From positions 1 to 64,000 of the forward strand of contig NZ_JABASQ010000008.1 of the NCBI RefSeq assembly GCF_016107535.1: a stretch of DNA of 64,000 nt, read 5' to 3'. Origin of the DNA: Psychrobacter cibarius. GTDB lineage: Bacteria > Pseudomonadota > Gammaproteobacteria > Pseudomonadales > Moraxellaceae. Under the pieces are notes generated by a model. It made no database searches. It was not told the origin of the DNA and saw only the letters and a list, made by a program, of their open reading frames with translations. Shown one piece after another: positions 29,626 through 37,980 of this stretch (the stretch's first letter is position 1; each line of letters opens with the position of its first letter). The position numbers and the translations under genes are program-made.

Positions 29626-30723
29626 ATGAAGATGAGCTTAAAAACGATAGCAAAAGCACTGTTAATCACGACATTTAGTAGTGCAATGCTAATGAGTGCT
29701 GCCCACGCTAACAATCCACCACCAGCCATCAAAGCGGATGCGCCCAATCGCTATATCGTCAAAAAAGGCGATACGTTGTGGGACATATCAGGACGTTATT
29801 TAGACAGTCCGTGGCGCTGGAAAGAAATCTGGGCAACCAATAAGCAAATCAAAAACCCCAATCTTATTTATCCTAACGACATCCTTATCTTATGTGTGAT
29901 TCAAGGTAAAACCTTAATTGGTGTTGATACTGGCGAAGGTTGTGCTGGAGTTGAAAAGCAGTTAACGGGTAACGTGGTATCTAGCACAGTTTCAGTCACT
30001 TCAACAGCCAACAGTATTCCACCGCTTCCGTGGTCTGCTATTCAACACTGGTTAGATAAGACAGTCATCGTTAATCCACAAGATTTTAATACCACCCCTT
30101 ATATATTGGCTTCTAAAAAAGGCAACTTAATTACCGCTAGCGGCGATAAAGTGTATGCCAAAGGTGTGCCACTGATCGTCGGTCAGCGTTATGGTATCTA
30201 CCGTGAAGGAGAGCTATATGTTGAGCCAAAAACCCAAGAAGTTATTGGTCTAGAAGTCACGCAAGTTGCGACGGGTTTGGTTACTTCGACAGAAACCAAC
30301 GGCGTCAGCAGTTTGCAGCTCACCGACAGTTACGACAAAGAAGTACGTGAAGGTGATCGCGTATTCGTTGAGTTGAATAACTCTATCCCACCTGTGTTTT
30401 ATCCAGCCCCTGCAACGGTCAGTCGTGGGGGCATGATTGTCCGAGTCATGGACTCAATCAGCTCAGCAGCGAAGGGTAGTGTTGTTGCTATCAATTTAGG
30501 TAGTACCCATGGTGCTAAGCCTGGTGATGTATTGACTGTCTATCAAAAAGGGGCTTTGATCCGCGATACTAAAGACAATGACACGCCAGTACGCTTACCA
30601 AATGAGCCAAGCGGTATGGTCATGGTATTCAATACTTTCGATAATATTAGCTATGCTTATGTGCTTGATTCAGAGCTACCATTAAATGTCGGCGATCAGC
30701 TGTTGCCACCGCCATATCTATAA
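29626..30723 (+). CDS. Secreted LysM-domain protein
   Basis: A protein of about 365 aa. After a signal peptide (basic start, hydrophobic core, AHA-N cleavage region) comes one LysM domain: RYIVKKGDTLWDISGRYL through NPNLIYPNDIL. LysM domains bind peptidoglycan, so the protein probably sits in the periplasm. The rest, about 280 residues, has no catalytic motif I recognise. A LysM protein of this type directly before dprA is a common gene order in Gammaproteobacteria. The frame opens at 29578, but the ATG at 29626 (or 29632) puts the signal peptide at the N-terminus and is preferred. Confidence 0.85.
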   Translation: MKMSLKTIAKALLITTFSSAMLMSAAHANNPPPAIKADAPNRYIVKKGDTLWDISGRYLDSPWRWKEIWATNKQIKNPNLIYPNDILILCVIQGKTLIGVDTGEGCAGVEKQLTGNVVSSTVSVTSTANSIPPLPWSAIQHWLDKTVIVNPQDFNTTPYILASKKGNLITASGDKVYAKGVPLIVGQRYGIYREGELYVEPKTQEVIGLEVTQVATGLVTSTETNGVSSLQLTDSYDKEVREGDRVFVELNNSIPPVFYPAPATVSRGGMIVRVMDSISSAAKGSVVAINLGSTHGAKPGDVLTVYQKGALIRDTKDNDTPVRLPNEPSGMVMVFNTFDNISYAYVLDSELPLNVGDQLLPPPYL

Positions 30724-30793
30724 ATGAGTACACTATAAGTGAGAACATGCTTATTTTTGGACGGGATATACTAACTTAGCCTATACGAGCTAG

Positions 30794-32035
30794 ATGATTA
30801 TGATGGCAGTTACTTCTTCTTTATCAGATGAGCAGCGCGCAGTACTGGCGCTGTGGACTGAGGTGAATGCATCATTATCTGCTTATCATAAGCTCATTAC
30901 TTCTTTTGGCACAGCAGAGCTTGCTTGGTACGCCAAAGTAGATGCTTGGCGGCAATTGGGTATTCATCATAGCCATCTTGCCCGTCATGAACAGCCAGAG
31001 CACACGCAAGCCAGTATCGATAAAATTCAGCAAGCGCTCATCGAGGGGCGCTACGGTCTGCTATTCGCCGACCAGCCTGATTATCCCGCCCAGCTCTCGC
31101 AAATCTATGACCCACCGCCTTTATTATTTTACCGAGGCAATAAATCGCGTTTGCGTCAAGCGCAAATCGCGATCGTCGGTAGCCGAAAACCCACTGCCCA
31201 TGCCCAAAAAATCACCTTTGATATCGCACAATATTTGGCGCAAGCTGGTTATATCATCACCAGTGGTCTTGCCATGGGTGTCGATAAACGAGCACATCTA
31301 GGCGCTTTAGCACAGGCAGACGCTGAATATCAAGGTCGAACGATTGGGGTAATGGGTACGGGTATTGAGGTCAATTATCCCAATCATCATGATAAATTGT
31401 TTGCCCAAATAATTGAGCAAGGCGGCTGTATTATTAGTGAGCTATTGCCGCATACAATGCCACATAAGCATACGTTTCCACGGCGTAATCGTTTGGTCGC
31501 TGGATTGAGCTTAGCAACGATTGTGACGGAGGCGACCATTCAGAGTGGTTCGCTGATTACTGCGCGTTTAACCTCGGAGCAGGGTAAGCAAGTTTTTGCC
31601 ATTCCAAGTCATATTGATAATAGCAATGCAGAAGGCTGTCATCACCTGATACGTGAAGGTGCGACTTTAATTTATCATCCGCAGCAAGTGCTAGAGGATA
31701 TCAATAGTCAGTTGCCATATAACAGTCATTCATTTCAATCAAATGTCTTATCTACATTGAATCGAAGTCAGACAGAAAACCCTTTAGAAAACGTTAGCAG
31801 TTCTACTGCAGATACTGGCAAGCTAGCATCATCCAATATTAAACCTTCTCCCAGCGCTATCGTCGTACCAGAGCATTTAACCCTTGTTTATGAGCAGCTT
31901 GATTGGCACGGGCAGGATTTAGATGCGCTGATTATCGCTACCAAACTTGCCACACCACAGCTGATTGGACAGTTAATGGAGCTTGAATTATTAGGCATCA
32001 TTAGTGTGCAAGGTGGACGGTATTTGCGCGTCTAA
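30794..32035 (+). CDS. dprA: DNA processing protein DprA
   Basis: Binds incoming single-stranded DNA during natural transformation and loads RecA on it. The Rossmann-like DprA core contains IAIVGSRKPTAHAQK (about residue 119), SGLAMGVDKRAHLGAL, and the segment FPRRNRLVAGLS followed by ATIVTEATIQSGSLITARL. A C-terminal winged-helix-like segment (about 355-413) follows a Ser/Asn-rich linker. The 413-aa length is normal. Several nearby ATGs (30794, 30800, 30803) make the start uncertain by a few residues. comM at 58 kb is a second competence gene in the window. Confidence 0.96.
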   Translation: MIMMAVTSSLSDEQRAVLALWTEVNASLSAYHKLITSFGTAELAWYAKVDAWRQLGIHHSHLARHEQPEHTQASIDKIQQALIEGRYGLLFADQPDYPAQLSQIYDPPPLLFYRGNKSRLRQAQIAIVGSRKPTAHAQKITFDIAQYLAQAGYIITSGLAMGVDKRAHLGALAQADAEYQGRTIGVMGTGIEVNYPNHHDKLFAQIIEQGGCIISELLPHTMPHKHTFPRRNRLVAGLSLATIVTEATIQSGSLITARLTSEQGKQVFAIPSHIDNSNAEGCHHLIREGATLIYHPQQVLEDINSQLPYNSHSFQSNVLSTLNRSQTENPLENVSSSTADTGKLASSNIKPSPSAIVVPEHLTLVYEQLDWHGQDLDALIIATKLATPQLIGQLMELELLGIISVQGGRYLRV

Positions 32036-32104
32036 AATCGTACTTTCTATCGCTTTAGGCTTTTTACGTATCTACTGCCAAGTGATTGACGACAGTACAA
32101 TCTA

Positions 32105-32274
32105 GGGCGTGTCATCAATTAGATTGTGAGGCTTAAAATGAGAAAAATTGTAGATAAACAAGGAAGCAATTGCCGTTAATATGAACATATTGACAAAATT
32201 GCTGACGATGTTTAGCAAAATTTAGCCACTTTAAGACCACTAAACGCACTAATGTGCTAATTGATGACACGACC
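32105..32274 (-). mobile_element. MITE copy A (170 bp, diverged)
   Basis: The ends are inverted repeats: GGGCGTGTCATCAATTAG on the left and, read inwards on the other strand, GGTCGTGTCATCAATTAG. TA flanks both ends (32103-32104 and 32275-32276). The interior aligns in reverse orientation with the elements at 53278 and 62791, including shared AAAATGAGA, AAACAAGGAA and GCAAAATTTAGCCA-like blocks. It encodes no protein. It fills most of the 344-bp dprA-tsaC gap; nothing else was recognised there. Confidence 0.85.
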
Positions 32275-32379
32275 TAGGTAGCTGCTAATAAGGTCGCTTT
32301 AAACTTCGCTGCCCTAATTTTTCTTAGCCTTATGTTATGATGAGTGCTTAAATTTCTACCTTTTTGAAGCCTTTAAGCC

Positions 32380-33009
32380 ATGGAAAAATCCACATCTTTT
32401 ATTACTGATTCTGTCACTCAAGCTGCCAAATGGCTTAAAGAAGGACAGCTACTTGCTTATCCCACCGAAAGCGTTTGGGGTATCGGTTGTGACGCTTATG
32501 ACGAAGCAGCCGTTCAACGTATTTTATCCATTAAACAGCGTCCACAAGCCAAAGGTATGATCGTCATTACTGACAGCGCTGAGCGTTTAATGCCGTTACT
32601 AGAGCCTTTAGAAGAAGGTCTGCGCCAACAAATCATCAAGAGTTGGCAGGCAGATACTGACAGTATAGAGCTACAAGGTAAGCAAGCCCATACATGGCTA
32701 CTGCCTATCCCTCAGACACTTGAAACGACTATCCCTCCTTGGATCACAGGGCAGCATCAAACAGTGGCGGTTAGAGTTATTGCGCATCCTATGATTCGTC
32801 AATTGTGCCAACAACTGGTCGACGTTCAAAACCCATTTGGGCTATTGGTTTCCACAAGCTGTAATCCATCAGGGCAACCGCCTGCTATGACTTTCACTGA
32901 TGCTTATGGATATTTTGGCGAGCAAATCAGCTACTTGCAGGCTGACACTCTAGGCTATACTTTACCGAGCCAAATTCGTGACGCAACCACGGGTTTGGTT
33001 ATTCGTTAG
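32380..33009 (+). CDS. tsaC: L-threonylcarbamoyladenylate synthase (TsaC/Sua5 family)
   Basis: Makes threonylcarbamoyl-AMP for the t6A37 modification of tRNAs that read ANN codons. The YrdC fold is shown by LLAYPTESVWGIGCDAYDEAAVQRILSIKQRP and the later VAVRVIAHPMIRQL and LLVSTSCNPSGQPPA segments, which line the nucleotide and threonine site. At 209 aa without a Sua5 C-terminal domain it is of the short TsaC type. The ATG at 32380 lacks a clear ribosome binding site. dprA-tsaC adjacency is common in Gammaproteobacteria; here a MITE separates the two. Confidence 0.94.
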   Translation: MEKSTSFITDSVTQAAKWLKEGQLLAYPTESVWGIGCDAYDEAAVQRILSIKQRPQAKGMIVITDSAERLMPLLEPLEEGLRQQIIKSWQADTDSIELQGKQAHTWLLPIPQTLETTIPPWITGQHQTVAVRVIAHPMIRQLCQQLVDVQNPFGLLVSTSCNPSGQPPAMTFTDAYGYFGEQISYLQADTLGYTLPSQIRDATTGLVIR

Positions 33010-33048
33010 CGCATGACAGTCAACCAAGGGATGAGTATCATTTATTGA

Positions 33049-33066
33049 TTTCACTATTGACAGAAA
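33049..33066. promoter_or_regulatory. Candidate operator/promoter of the GbsR-type regulator
   Basis: TTTCACTATTGACAGAAA is an imperfect inverted repeat (TTTC..T / ACAGAAA) that contains a TTGACA -35 box at 33057-33062. The identical 18-mer stands before the second desaturase gene and a more symmetric version before the first. Confidence 0.6.
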
Positions 33067-33132
33067 TAAAAGAATAGCGCAAGATAAGTAGATAAAATAA
33101 TCAAAACTTATAAAGTAGAGTACATATTAATC

Positions 33133-33651
33133 ATGAAACTAAATCCTGTGACCGAAAAATTTATCTTACATTGGGGTGAAATGGGCTCGCAGTGGGGTGT
33201 TAATCGCACCATGTCACAGATTCATGCGCTGTTATTCATCATTGGTAAGCCATTAAATGCTGAAGAAATCACCGAAACACTTGGTGTTGCTCGCTCTAAC
33301 GTCTCAAACAGTATTAAAGAGTTGCAGCATTGGGGCTTAGTACAAAAGGTCTCAATATTGGGTGATCGTCGCGATCACTTCACGACCAATACTGACGTTT
33401 GGGAGCTGGCACGTATTATCGTGGTTGAACGACAAAAGCGTGAGCTTGAGCCAACAGTACAGTTCTTACAAGAATTGATGGACAGTCCTGAATTTGAACA
33501 TGAAAATAATGAGGTAAAGTCACGTATTCGTGATACCCAAGAATTCGTTAGTACCCTAACCACATGGTCATCTGAGATGCTTAAGCTGCCCACAAGCATC
33601 CTCAAAAAAGTCCTAAAACTGGGCGCTAGTATTAAAAAGGTCTTACGTTAA
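33133..33651 (+). CDS. GbsR/MarR-family transcriptional regulator
   Basis: A 172-aa regulator with an N-terminal winged helix-turn-helix: RTMSQIHALLFIIGKPLNAEEITETLGVARSNVSNSIKELQHWGLVQKV, then the wing at GDRRDHFTTN. A helical C-terminal region (about 95-172) probably mediates dimerisation. The opening EKFILHWGEMGSQWGVNRT is typical of GbsR-type proteins. The ligand is unknown. Its own upstream region and those of the two desaturase genes share an 18-bp operator-like element, so autoregulation and control of both desaturases are inferred. Confidence 0.85.
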   Translation: MKLNPVTEKFILHWGEMGSQWGVNRTMSQIHALLFIIGKPLNAEEITETLGVARSNVSNSIKELQHWGLVQKVSILGDRRDHFTTNTDVWELARIIVVERQKRELEPTVQFLQELMDSPEFEHENNEVKSRIRDTQEFVSTLTTWSSEMLKLPTSILKKVLKLGASIKKVLR

Positions 33652-33692
33652 TAGTGAGCTGTGTAATTTAAAATAAAAAATTTGCAATATAA

Positions 33693-33729
33693 TTTCTGTT
33701 TTGACAGAAATATATGTAATAAATATAAA
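33693..33729 (+). promoter_or_regulatory. Promoter with overlapping operator before desaturase 1
   Basis: TTTCTGTTTTGACAGAAA (33693-33710) is a perfect 7-bp inverted repeat with a 4-base spacer. It overlaps a TTGACA -35 (33701-33706), which is 17 bp from TATAAA (33724-33729). A bound regulator would cover the -35 element. Confidence 0.7.
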
Positions 33730-33806
33730 AGCCAGCTAAGTTTAAGTGAGATAAGTTTCTATAAAATAGCAGCAACAAAAATAGTAATAACAAATGGATG
33801 TGTAAA

Positions 33807-34754
33807 ATGACAGTTAATCAGACACACGCTAATAAAGAGCCAGCCATTAAAAAGGCTGTTGCTGCAGTCGAGTGGCAAGACTTGCGCCGGTTAACGCGCG
33901 GTCAAATCGCTTACAATGTTATTTTGCCTTATCCATTTTTGTTGTTGTCTTGGTGGTTTGCTAGTCAATCATGGTATGTATTGGCGTGCGGGGCTTCTTA
34001 TTTGTTTTTTGCTGCCGCATTTCGCCAAGCGCACGATGGCTATCATCATAGTTTGGGTACAGGTAAACGCACGACCACCGCTATATTATTATTGCTCAGC
34101 GTACTATTAATGACCAGTTTGCACAGCATTCGAGCCACGCACATGGCCCATCATCGTGACCCATTGGGCGATAGTGATATTGAAGGCAGTCTAGCAAAAG
34201 ACTCATGGTGGCAAGCGCTCCTCGGTGGGATAACTTATCGACTCGATATTTATCGCCAAGGACTGCGTCTCAGCAGCCGTCGCAATCAAAAATTGGCTTG
34301 GCTAGAATTTGCTTTGATTGGTTTAGTCATCATAGTTGCCCTTATATTGACCGCCTTTACTATTCCTACTCTCGCGATATTAGTGCAAGTATTGATGTAT
34401 CACCTACTGACCATGATGTTGGCCAATGCCAGTGTCGGCATCATTGCGGTGTGGGGCGTGCATCATGATTGTGATGAGACAATCGCCCGAACTGAGCGCA
34501 ATCCTTTGGTCAATTTGCTGACTTTTAACTTGTTATATCACGTAGAGCATCATCTCTTTCCTGCTGTGCCATCCAATCATTTACCTGAGCTTGCCAAGCG
34601 TTTAGATGCAGCAGCGCCACACCTGACCAAAGCACATGTATTACCAAGTATGGTTAACGTCATAGGTTTTATTAATTATCGTTGGAACAAATTAAAGAAT
34701 AAATCTCAAAATAGTAATGATAGTGACTGTCCTATTCGTAAGCGTTTTGCTTAA
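33807..34754 (+). CDS. Membrane fatty acid desaturase 1
   Basis: Di-iron membrane desaturase/hydroxylase of about 315 aa that introduces double bonds into acyl chains. The three histidine boxes are complete: HDGYHH (about 76-81), HMAHH (about 112-116) and HVEHH near residue 255 in NLLYHVEHHLFPAVPSNHLP. Four to six hydrophobic segments surround them. The substrate (phospholipid acyl chain, carotenoid or other) cannot be read. An ATG at 33798 is also in frame; GGAT at the right distance favours 33807. Paralogue of the gene at 36992. A shared operator suggests control by the upstream regulator. Membrane-fluidity adjustment is a plausible role. Confidence 0.88.
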   Translation: MTVNQTHANKEPAIKKAVAAVEWQDLRRLTRGQIAYNVILPYPFLLLSWWFASQSWYVLACGASYLFFAAAFRQAHDGYHHSLGTGKRTTTAILLLLSVLLMTSLHSIRATHMAHHRDPLGDSDIEGSLAKDSWWQALLGGITYRLDIYRQGLRLSSRRNQKLAWLEFALIGLVIIVALILTAFTIPTLAILVQVLMYHLLTMMLANASVGIIAVWGVHHDCDETIARTERNPLVNLLTFNLLYHVEHHLFPAVPSNHLPELAKRLDAAAPHLTKAHVLPSMVNVIGFINYRWNKLKNKSQNSNDSDCPIRKRFA

Positions 34755-34781
34755 TCAGTAGGCAAAACAAAATCAAAATAC

Positions 34782-34801
34782 TTATCCACCAATTATCCAC
34801 A
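34782..34801 (+). other. Pair of DnaA-box-like sequences
   Basis: TTATCCACC (34782-34790, one mismatch) and TTATCCACA (34793-34801, perfect) lie in the same orientation, 11 bp apart, one helical turn. They stand 70 bp before the membrane protein gene at 34872 and about 20 kb from the origin. Confidence 0.6.
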
Positions 34802-34871
34802 GGAATTTCATTGGCTTTGGCAACGCCGTATTTATACTCAATTAACGACGAATGTTAATGGGATAAATAGA

Positions 34872-35372
34872 ATGAAAACGAATAATGAGTTAGGTGTGTA
34901 TCCTTATCTACAAGTGATTATTTTGTTTGCAGGGTTTGGTAGTATGGTTGGTGGAGTGATTGCAGAGCTGGGTTTATTGTTTGTTTTTAGGGATGCGGAT
35001 TTTGTGCAGATTGGTTATCAGCCATTACTCTATGTTGGTCTGCTTGGTTTTATTCCTGCTTTATTAACGGGTGTTATCGTCGCTTATAAGCAGATATGGC
35101 GCGGTGATCATAAAAGTCTACGCACGACATTTTTAGTGGGGTTTATAACGTCAGCAGGTTATATGGGTGCAATCATCCTATATCTAGGCATCAACTCATG
35201 GATAGAGGTTGGCGTGCTATTGGCCTTTATGATTGGTATAGGATTGTTTGGCGCTATCAACTTAGCTATAGCCAGCCGCATTGCTTTACCAAAAGTACGT
35301 AAAAGTCATTTTGATCTTAGTACTAAAAAAGTAGACGATGGCTATAACGGATTAAGTTTTACTAAACGATAA
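34872..35372 (+). CDS. Small four-helix membrane protein (a)
   Basis: A 166-aa protein with four predicted membrane segments (about 12-38, 50-70, 84-104, 110-134) and a short basic, cytoplasmic-looking tail. I do not recognise a family. It shares with the protein at 36406 a motif in the second helix (GFIPALLTG here, GLLPSLFTG there) and a similar end (ASRIALPK versus TGLVALPK), so the two are probably distant paralogues. It lies between desaturase 1 and the TIGR01777 epimerase, in a cluster of envelope and lipid genes. No function is assigned. Confidence 0.75.
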   Translation: MKTNNELGVYPYLQVIILFAGFGSMVGGVIAELGLLFVFRDADFVQIGYQPLLYVGLLGFIPALLTGVIVAYKQIWRGDHKSLRTTFLVGFITSAGYMGAIILYLGINSWIEVGVLLAFMIGIGLFGAINLAIASRIALPKVRKSHFDLSTKKVDDGYNGLSFTKR

Positions 35373-35395
35373 GCGAAAAATATAGGGAGTAGGAC

Positions 35396-36361
35396 ATGAA
35401 TATTTTAATCAGTGGTGGCTCAGGCTTTTTAGGCAGTGCTTTTAGTGACGAGCTTATCAAACGCTATCGTACGCAGGATAAGGACTTACACATTACATGG
35501 CTAACACGCGATAGCAGCCAAACGCATCCTGACTCGATCAGCATGATGACCTACGATGAGCTAGCGAGTTCGGATAAAAGCTTTGATGTTATCTTAAATC
35601 TAGCAGGCGCAGGCATTGCTGACTCGCGCTGGAGCGATGCGCGCAAAGAGCAGTTGCTCGCCAGCCGTATCAAGCCTACCGAATCCTTATTGGCATTGAT
35701 TAAGCGCACCAGTATTAAGCCCAAACTAATGGTCAGCGGCTCTGCGATTGGCTGGTATGGCGCACAAGGCGATAAACCTCTTACCGAAAGCAGTGGTTTT
35801 GAAACTGATTTTGCCCATCAATTATGTCATGAATGGGAGCAGTTAGCGCTCAAAGCCACTAAACATGGCGTGCCTGTGGCTATCGTGCGCACTGGGGTGG
35901 TTATCCATCCTGATGGCGGGATGCTCGGTAAGTTATTAGCCCCATTTAAAATGGGTGTCGGTGGACAGTTGGGTGATGGCAAGCAAATCATGAGCTGGAT
36001 CAGTCGTGAAGACTGGGTTGGGGCAGCGATATTTATCATTGAAAAGCATCTTGCTAATTATGCGGAAACTCAGACTATCGATGATCACTCGTTAGAAACT
36101 ATCAATGATACGCCAGTGCTGGTGTATAACCTCACTGCGCCTAATCCAGTGACCAATCATACTTTTACCAAAACGCTCGGAGCATGGTTACACCGTCCCA
36201 CCTTTTTTACTTTACCCAATTTTCTGCTTAAACTGATATTTGGTGAGATGTCGACGCTACTAATAGATGGACAAAAGGTATTGCCTCAAGCATTACAGGA
36301 CGCAGGTTATGATTTTAAACAGCCAACACTGAAGCAAGCTTTAGAAGAGCAGAGTTCGTAA
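35396..36361 (+). CDS. TIGR01777-family NAD(P)-dependent epimerase/oxidoreductase
   Basis: A 321-aa extended short-chain dehydrogenase-like protein. The nucleotide-binding motif GGSGFLGSAF is at residues 7-16, NLAGAGIADSRWSDARKEQL follows near 69, and SGSAIGWYG carries the conserved Tyr of the family near 119. The segment VAIVRTGVVIHPDGGMLGKLLAPFKMGVGG is highly typical of TIGR01777 (YfcH-like) proteins. The physiological substrate is unknown. GGGAG precedes the ATG. It starts 23 bp after the upstream membrane protein gene, so the two may be co-transcribed. Confidence 0.9.
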   Translation: MNILISGGSGFLGSAFSDELIKRYRTQDKDLHITWLTRDSSQTHPDSISMMTYDELASSDKSFDVILNLAGAGIADSRWSDARKEQLLASRIKPTESLLALIKRTSIKPKLMVSGSAIGWYGAQGDKPLTESSGFETDFAHQLCHEWEQLALKATKHGVPVAIVRTGVVIHPDGGMLGKLLAPFKMGVGGQLGDGKQIMSWISREDWVGAAIFIIEKHLANYAETQTIDDHSLETINDTPVLVYNLTAPNPVTNHTFTKTLGAWLHRPTFFTLPNFLLKLIFGEMSTLLIDGQKVLPQALQDAGYDFKQPTLKQALEEQSS

Positions 36362-36374
36362 AACATTAAGCGAC

Positions 36375-36390
36375 TGTTTCATGTGAAACC
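36375..36390. other. parS-like site (one-base variant)
   Basis: TGTTTCATGTGAAACC lies 16 bp before the start at 36406. It is the outermost parS-like site seen, about 22 kb from the oriC candidate. Confidence 0.72.
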
Positions 36391-36405
36391 TAAATGGAGG
36401 TGTTT

Positions 36406-36876
36406 ATGAGTGATATTGAGGTTGGCGCTACAGCAACCAGCTATCCAAAGAGTAAGGTGATAAATCAATATGCACAATTTGGCGGGGCATTAGGTGGGAT
36501 ATTCTTATGGTTAAGCGTAGCAGTACCTGATGTCTTGTTTAATGACTATAATTTTGGTGCGCCCGAAATGTTCAATATTACTAACGTCTATTTCAGCACT
36601 GTATTTAATGTAGTTTGGCTGCTAGGGTTTGCGCTGATTTTCTATATAATTTTTGGATTTATATTAGGACTGTTACCTTCGTTATTTACAGGCTGGATTC
36701 TTGCGCAAGTAAATGCTTACTGTAATTATAAAGGCCTTCTTATCTCTTTAATTACGGGTGGTTTTATGGGCTTTGCCTTTCTATCTTTACTAGAGCTACC
36801 TCTTATTATGCAGGTTTTGACAGGCGGTATCAGCGCTGTAATTACAGGTCTTGTCGCATTACCTAAATACGAATAA
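36406..36876 (+). CDS. Small four-helix membrane protein (b)
   Basis: A 156-aa protein with about four hydrophobic segments (roughly 22-44, 62-90, 95-128, 130-150). The start at 36406 (MSDIEVGATATS) is set by GGAGGT seven bases upstream; an in-frame ATG at 36394 precedes that site and is rejected. The motif GLLPSLFTG and the ALPK end resemble the protein at 34872. Family and function are not recognised. The parS-like site at 36375 ends just before the ribosome binding site. Confidence 0.75.
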   Translation: MSDIEVGATATSYPKSKVINQYAQFGGALGGIFLWLSVAVPDVLFNDYNFGAPEMFNITNVYFSTVFNVVWLLGFALIFYIIFGFILGLLPSLFTGWILAQVNAYCNYKGLLISLITGGFMGFAFLSLLELPLIMQVLTGGISAVITGLVALPKYE

Positions 36877-36890
36877 AATTTAAATAGTAA

Positions 36891-36908
36891 TTTCACTATT
36901 GACAGAAA
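36891..36908. promoter_or_regulatory. Candidate operator/promoter before desaturase 2
   Basis: TTTCACTATTGACAGAAA is identical to the 18-mer at 33049 before the regulator gene. It includes TTGACA (36899-36904), but the -10 element downstream is weak. Confidence 0.6.
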
Positions 36909-36991
36909 TAAAGTAAATTAAAATAGCCGATTAAATTAAGTGGTCGCGCCAGCAAGACAGCTACTGCTTATCACTAAGTAAGGAGAACATC

Positions 36992-37849
36992 ATGCGTCAT
37001 CCTTCGTTAGACAGTGTTGAATGGCAAGATTTGCGACAGCTTAGTCTTGGCGAGACTGTTTATAATATTTTCTTATCTTTGCCTTTTTTATTATTGTCAT
37101 GGTGGAGCGCGTGGCAAGGGTGGTGGTTACTTGCACTTGTGGCGACTTTTTTCTTTTTTACTGCCGCACTGAGACAAGCCCATGATTGTTATCACCGCAC
37201 TTTAGGGGTGAGTAAAGTCGCCACAGAGCTCATGCTGTTTCTTCTCAGTATCATGATGCTCTGTAGTACGCATGCCATTCGTCACACTCATCTTAATCAT
37301 CATAGAGATCCGCTGGGTGACAGCGATGTCGAGGGTAATTGGGCTCGTCTGCCTTGGTATCAGGCGATATTGGGAGGCGGACTTTTCTCGATTATGATTC
37401 AGTGGTTTGGCTTGACGCATGGTAGTAGCCGCAATCGTATTCTCGTTGCCTTTGATATGCTGCTTATTTTCGCAGTGATTGCTGCTGCTTTTATCACGAC
37501 GCATCCAGTTTTGATATATCACGTATTGGTGATGATATTGGCCAATACGATGGTAGGATTCTTTGCAGTATGGAGCGTCCATCATGGTTGTGATGACGTG
37601 GTATATGCGCGCAGTGAGCGTCATCCATTGATTAATTTACTGACTTTTAACTTACTCTATCACATCGAGCATCACTTATTCCCAGCGGTGCCAACCAATC
37701 ATTTACCGGTACTGGCCAAGCGCTTAGATGCTACCGCTCCGCAGTGGACGCAGCAGCCAGTCATTCCTCTTTTAGCCCCAGCCAATCAGTATCAAGAATC
37801 TAGGGTGACTGAAAAATCCAATGCCCATTCGCGTCACTTTGATATTTAG
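36992..37849 (+). CDS. Membrane fatty acid desaturase 2
   Basis: A 285-aa paralogue of the desaturase at 33807, sharing the opening VEWQDLR.L and the whole histidine-box layout: HDCYH (64-68), HLNHH (100-104) and HIEHH in NLLYHIEHHLFPAVPTNHLP. Box I is followed by Arg rather than the second His seen in desaturase 1. AAGGAGA precedes the ATG closely. The gene lies downstream of an operator identical to that of the regulator gene, so the two desaturases may respond to the same signal with different strength. Substrate and position specificity are unknown. Confidence 0.88.
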   Translation: MRHPSLDSVEWQDLRQLSLGETVYNIFLSLPFLLLSWWSAWQGWWLLALVATFFFFTAALRQAHDCYHRTLGVSKVATELMLFLLSIMMLCSTHAIRHTHLNHHRDPLGDSDVEGNWARLPWYQAILGGGLFSIMIQWFGLTHGSSRNRILVAFDMLLIFAVIAAAFITTHPVLIYHVLVMILANTMVGFFAVWSVHHGCDDVVYARSERHPLINLLTFNLLYHIEHHLFPAVPTNHLPVLAKRLDATAPQWTQQPVIPLLAPANQYQESRVTEKSNAHSRHFDI

Positions 37850-37980
37850 CTATAGTCGGTTCAATATAATTTGGATACAAGGAATGTGAGCGAAAGTACT
37901 ACAAATAGTAGACTAAGCGAGCCTGACACCGTATCTGATTTATATAGGATTGAATATATCACTCATAAAGGAGTCGTAAG

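Noticed and set aside
37202-37624. 140-aa open frame on the minus strand in desaturase 2
   Set aside because: Antisense to the histidine-box region, rich in His and Arg as expected from the complement; no own signals.
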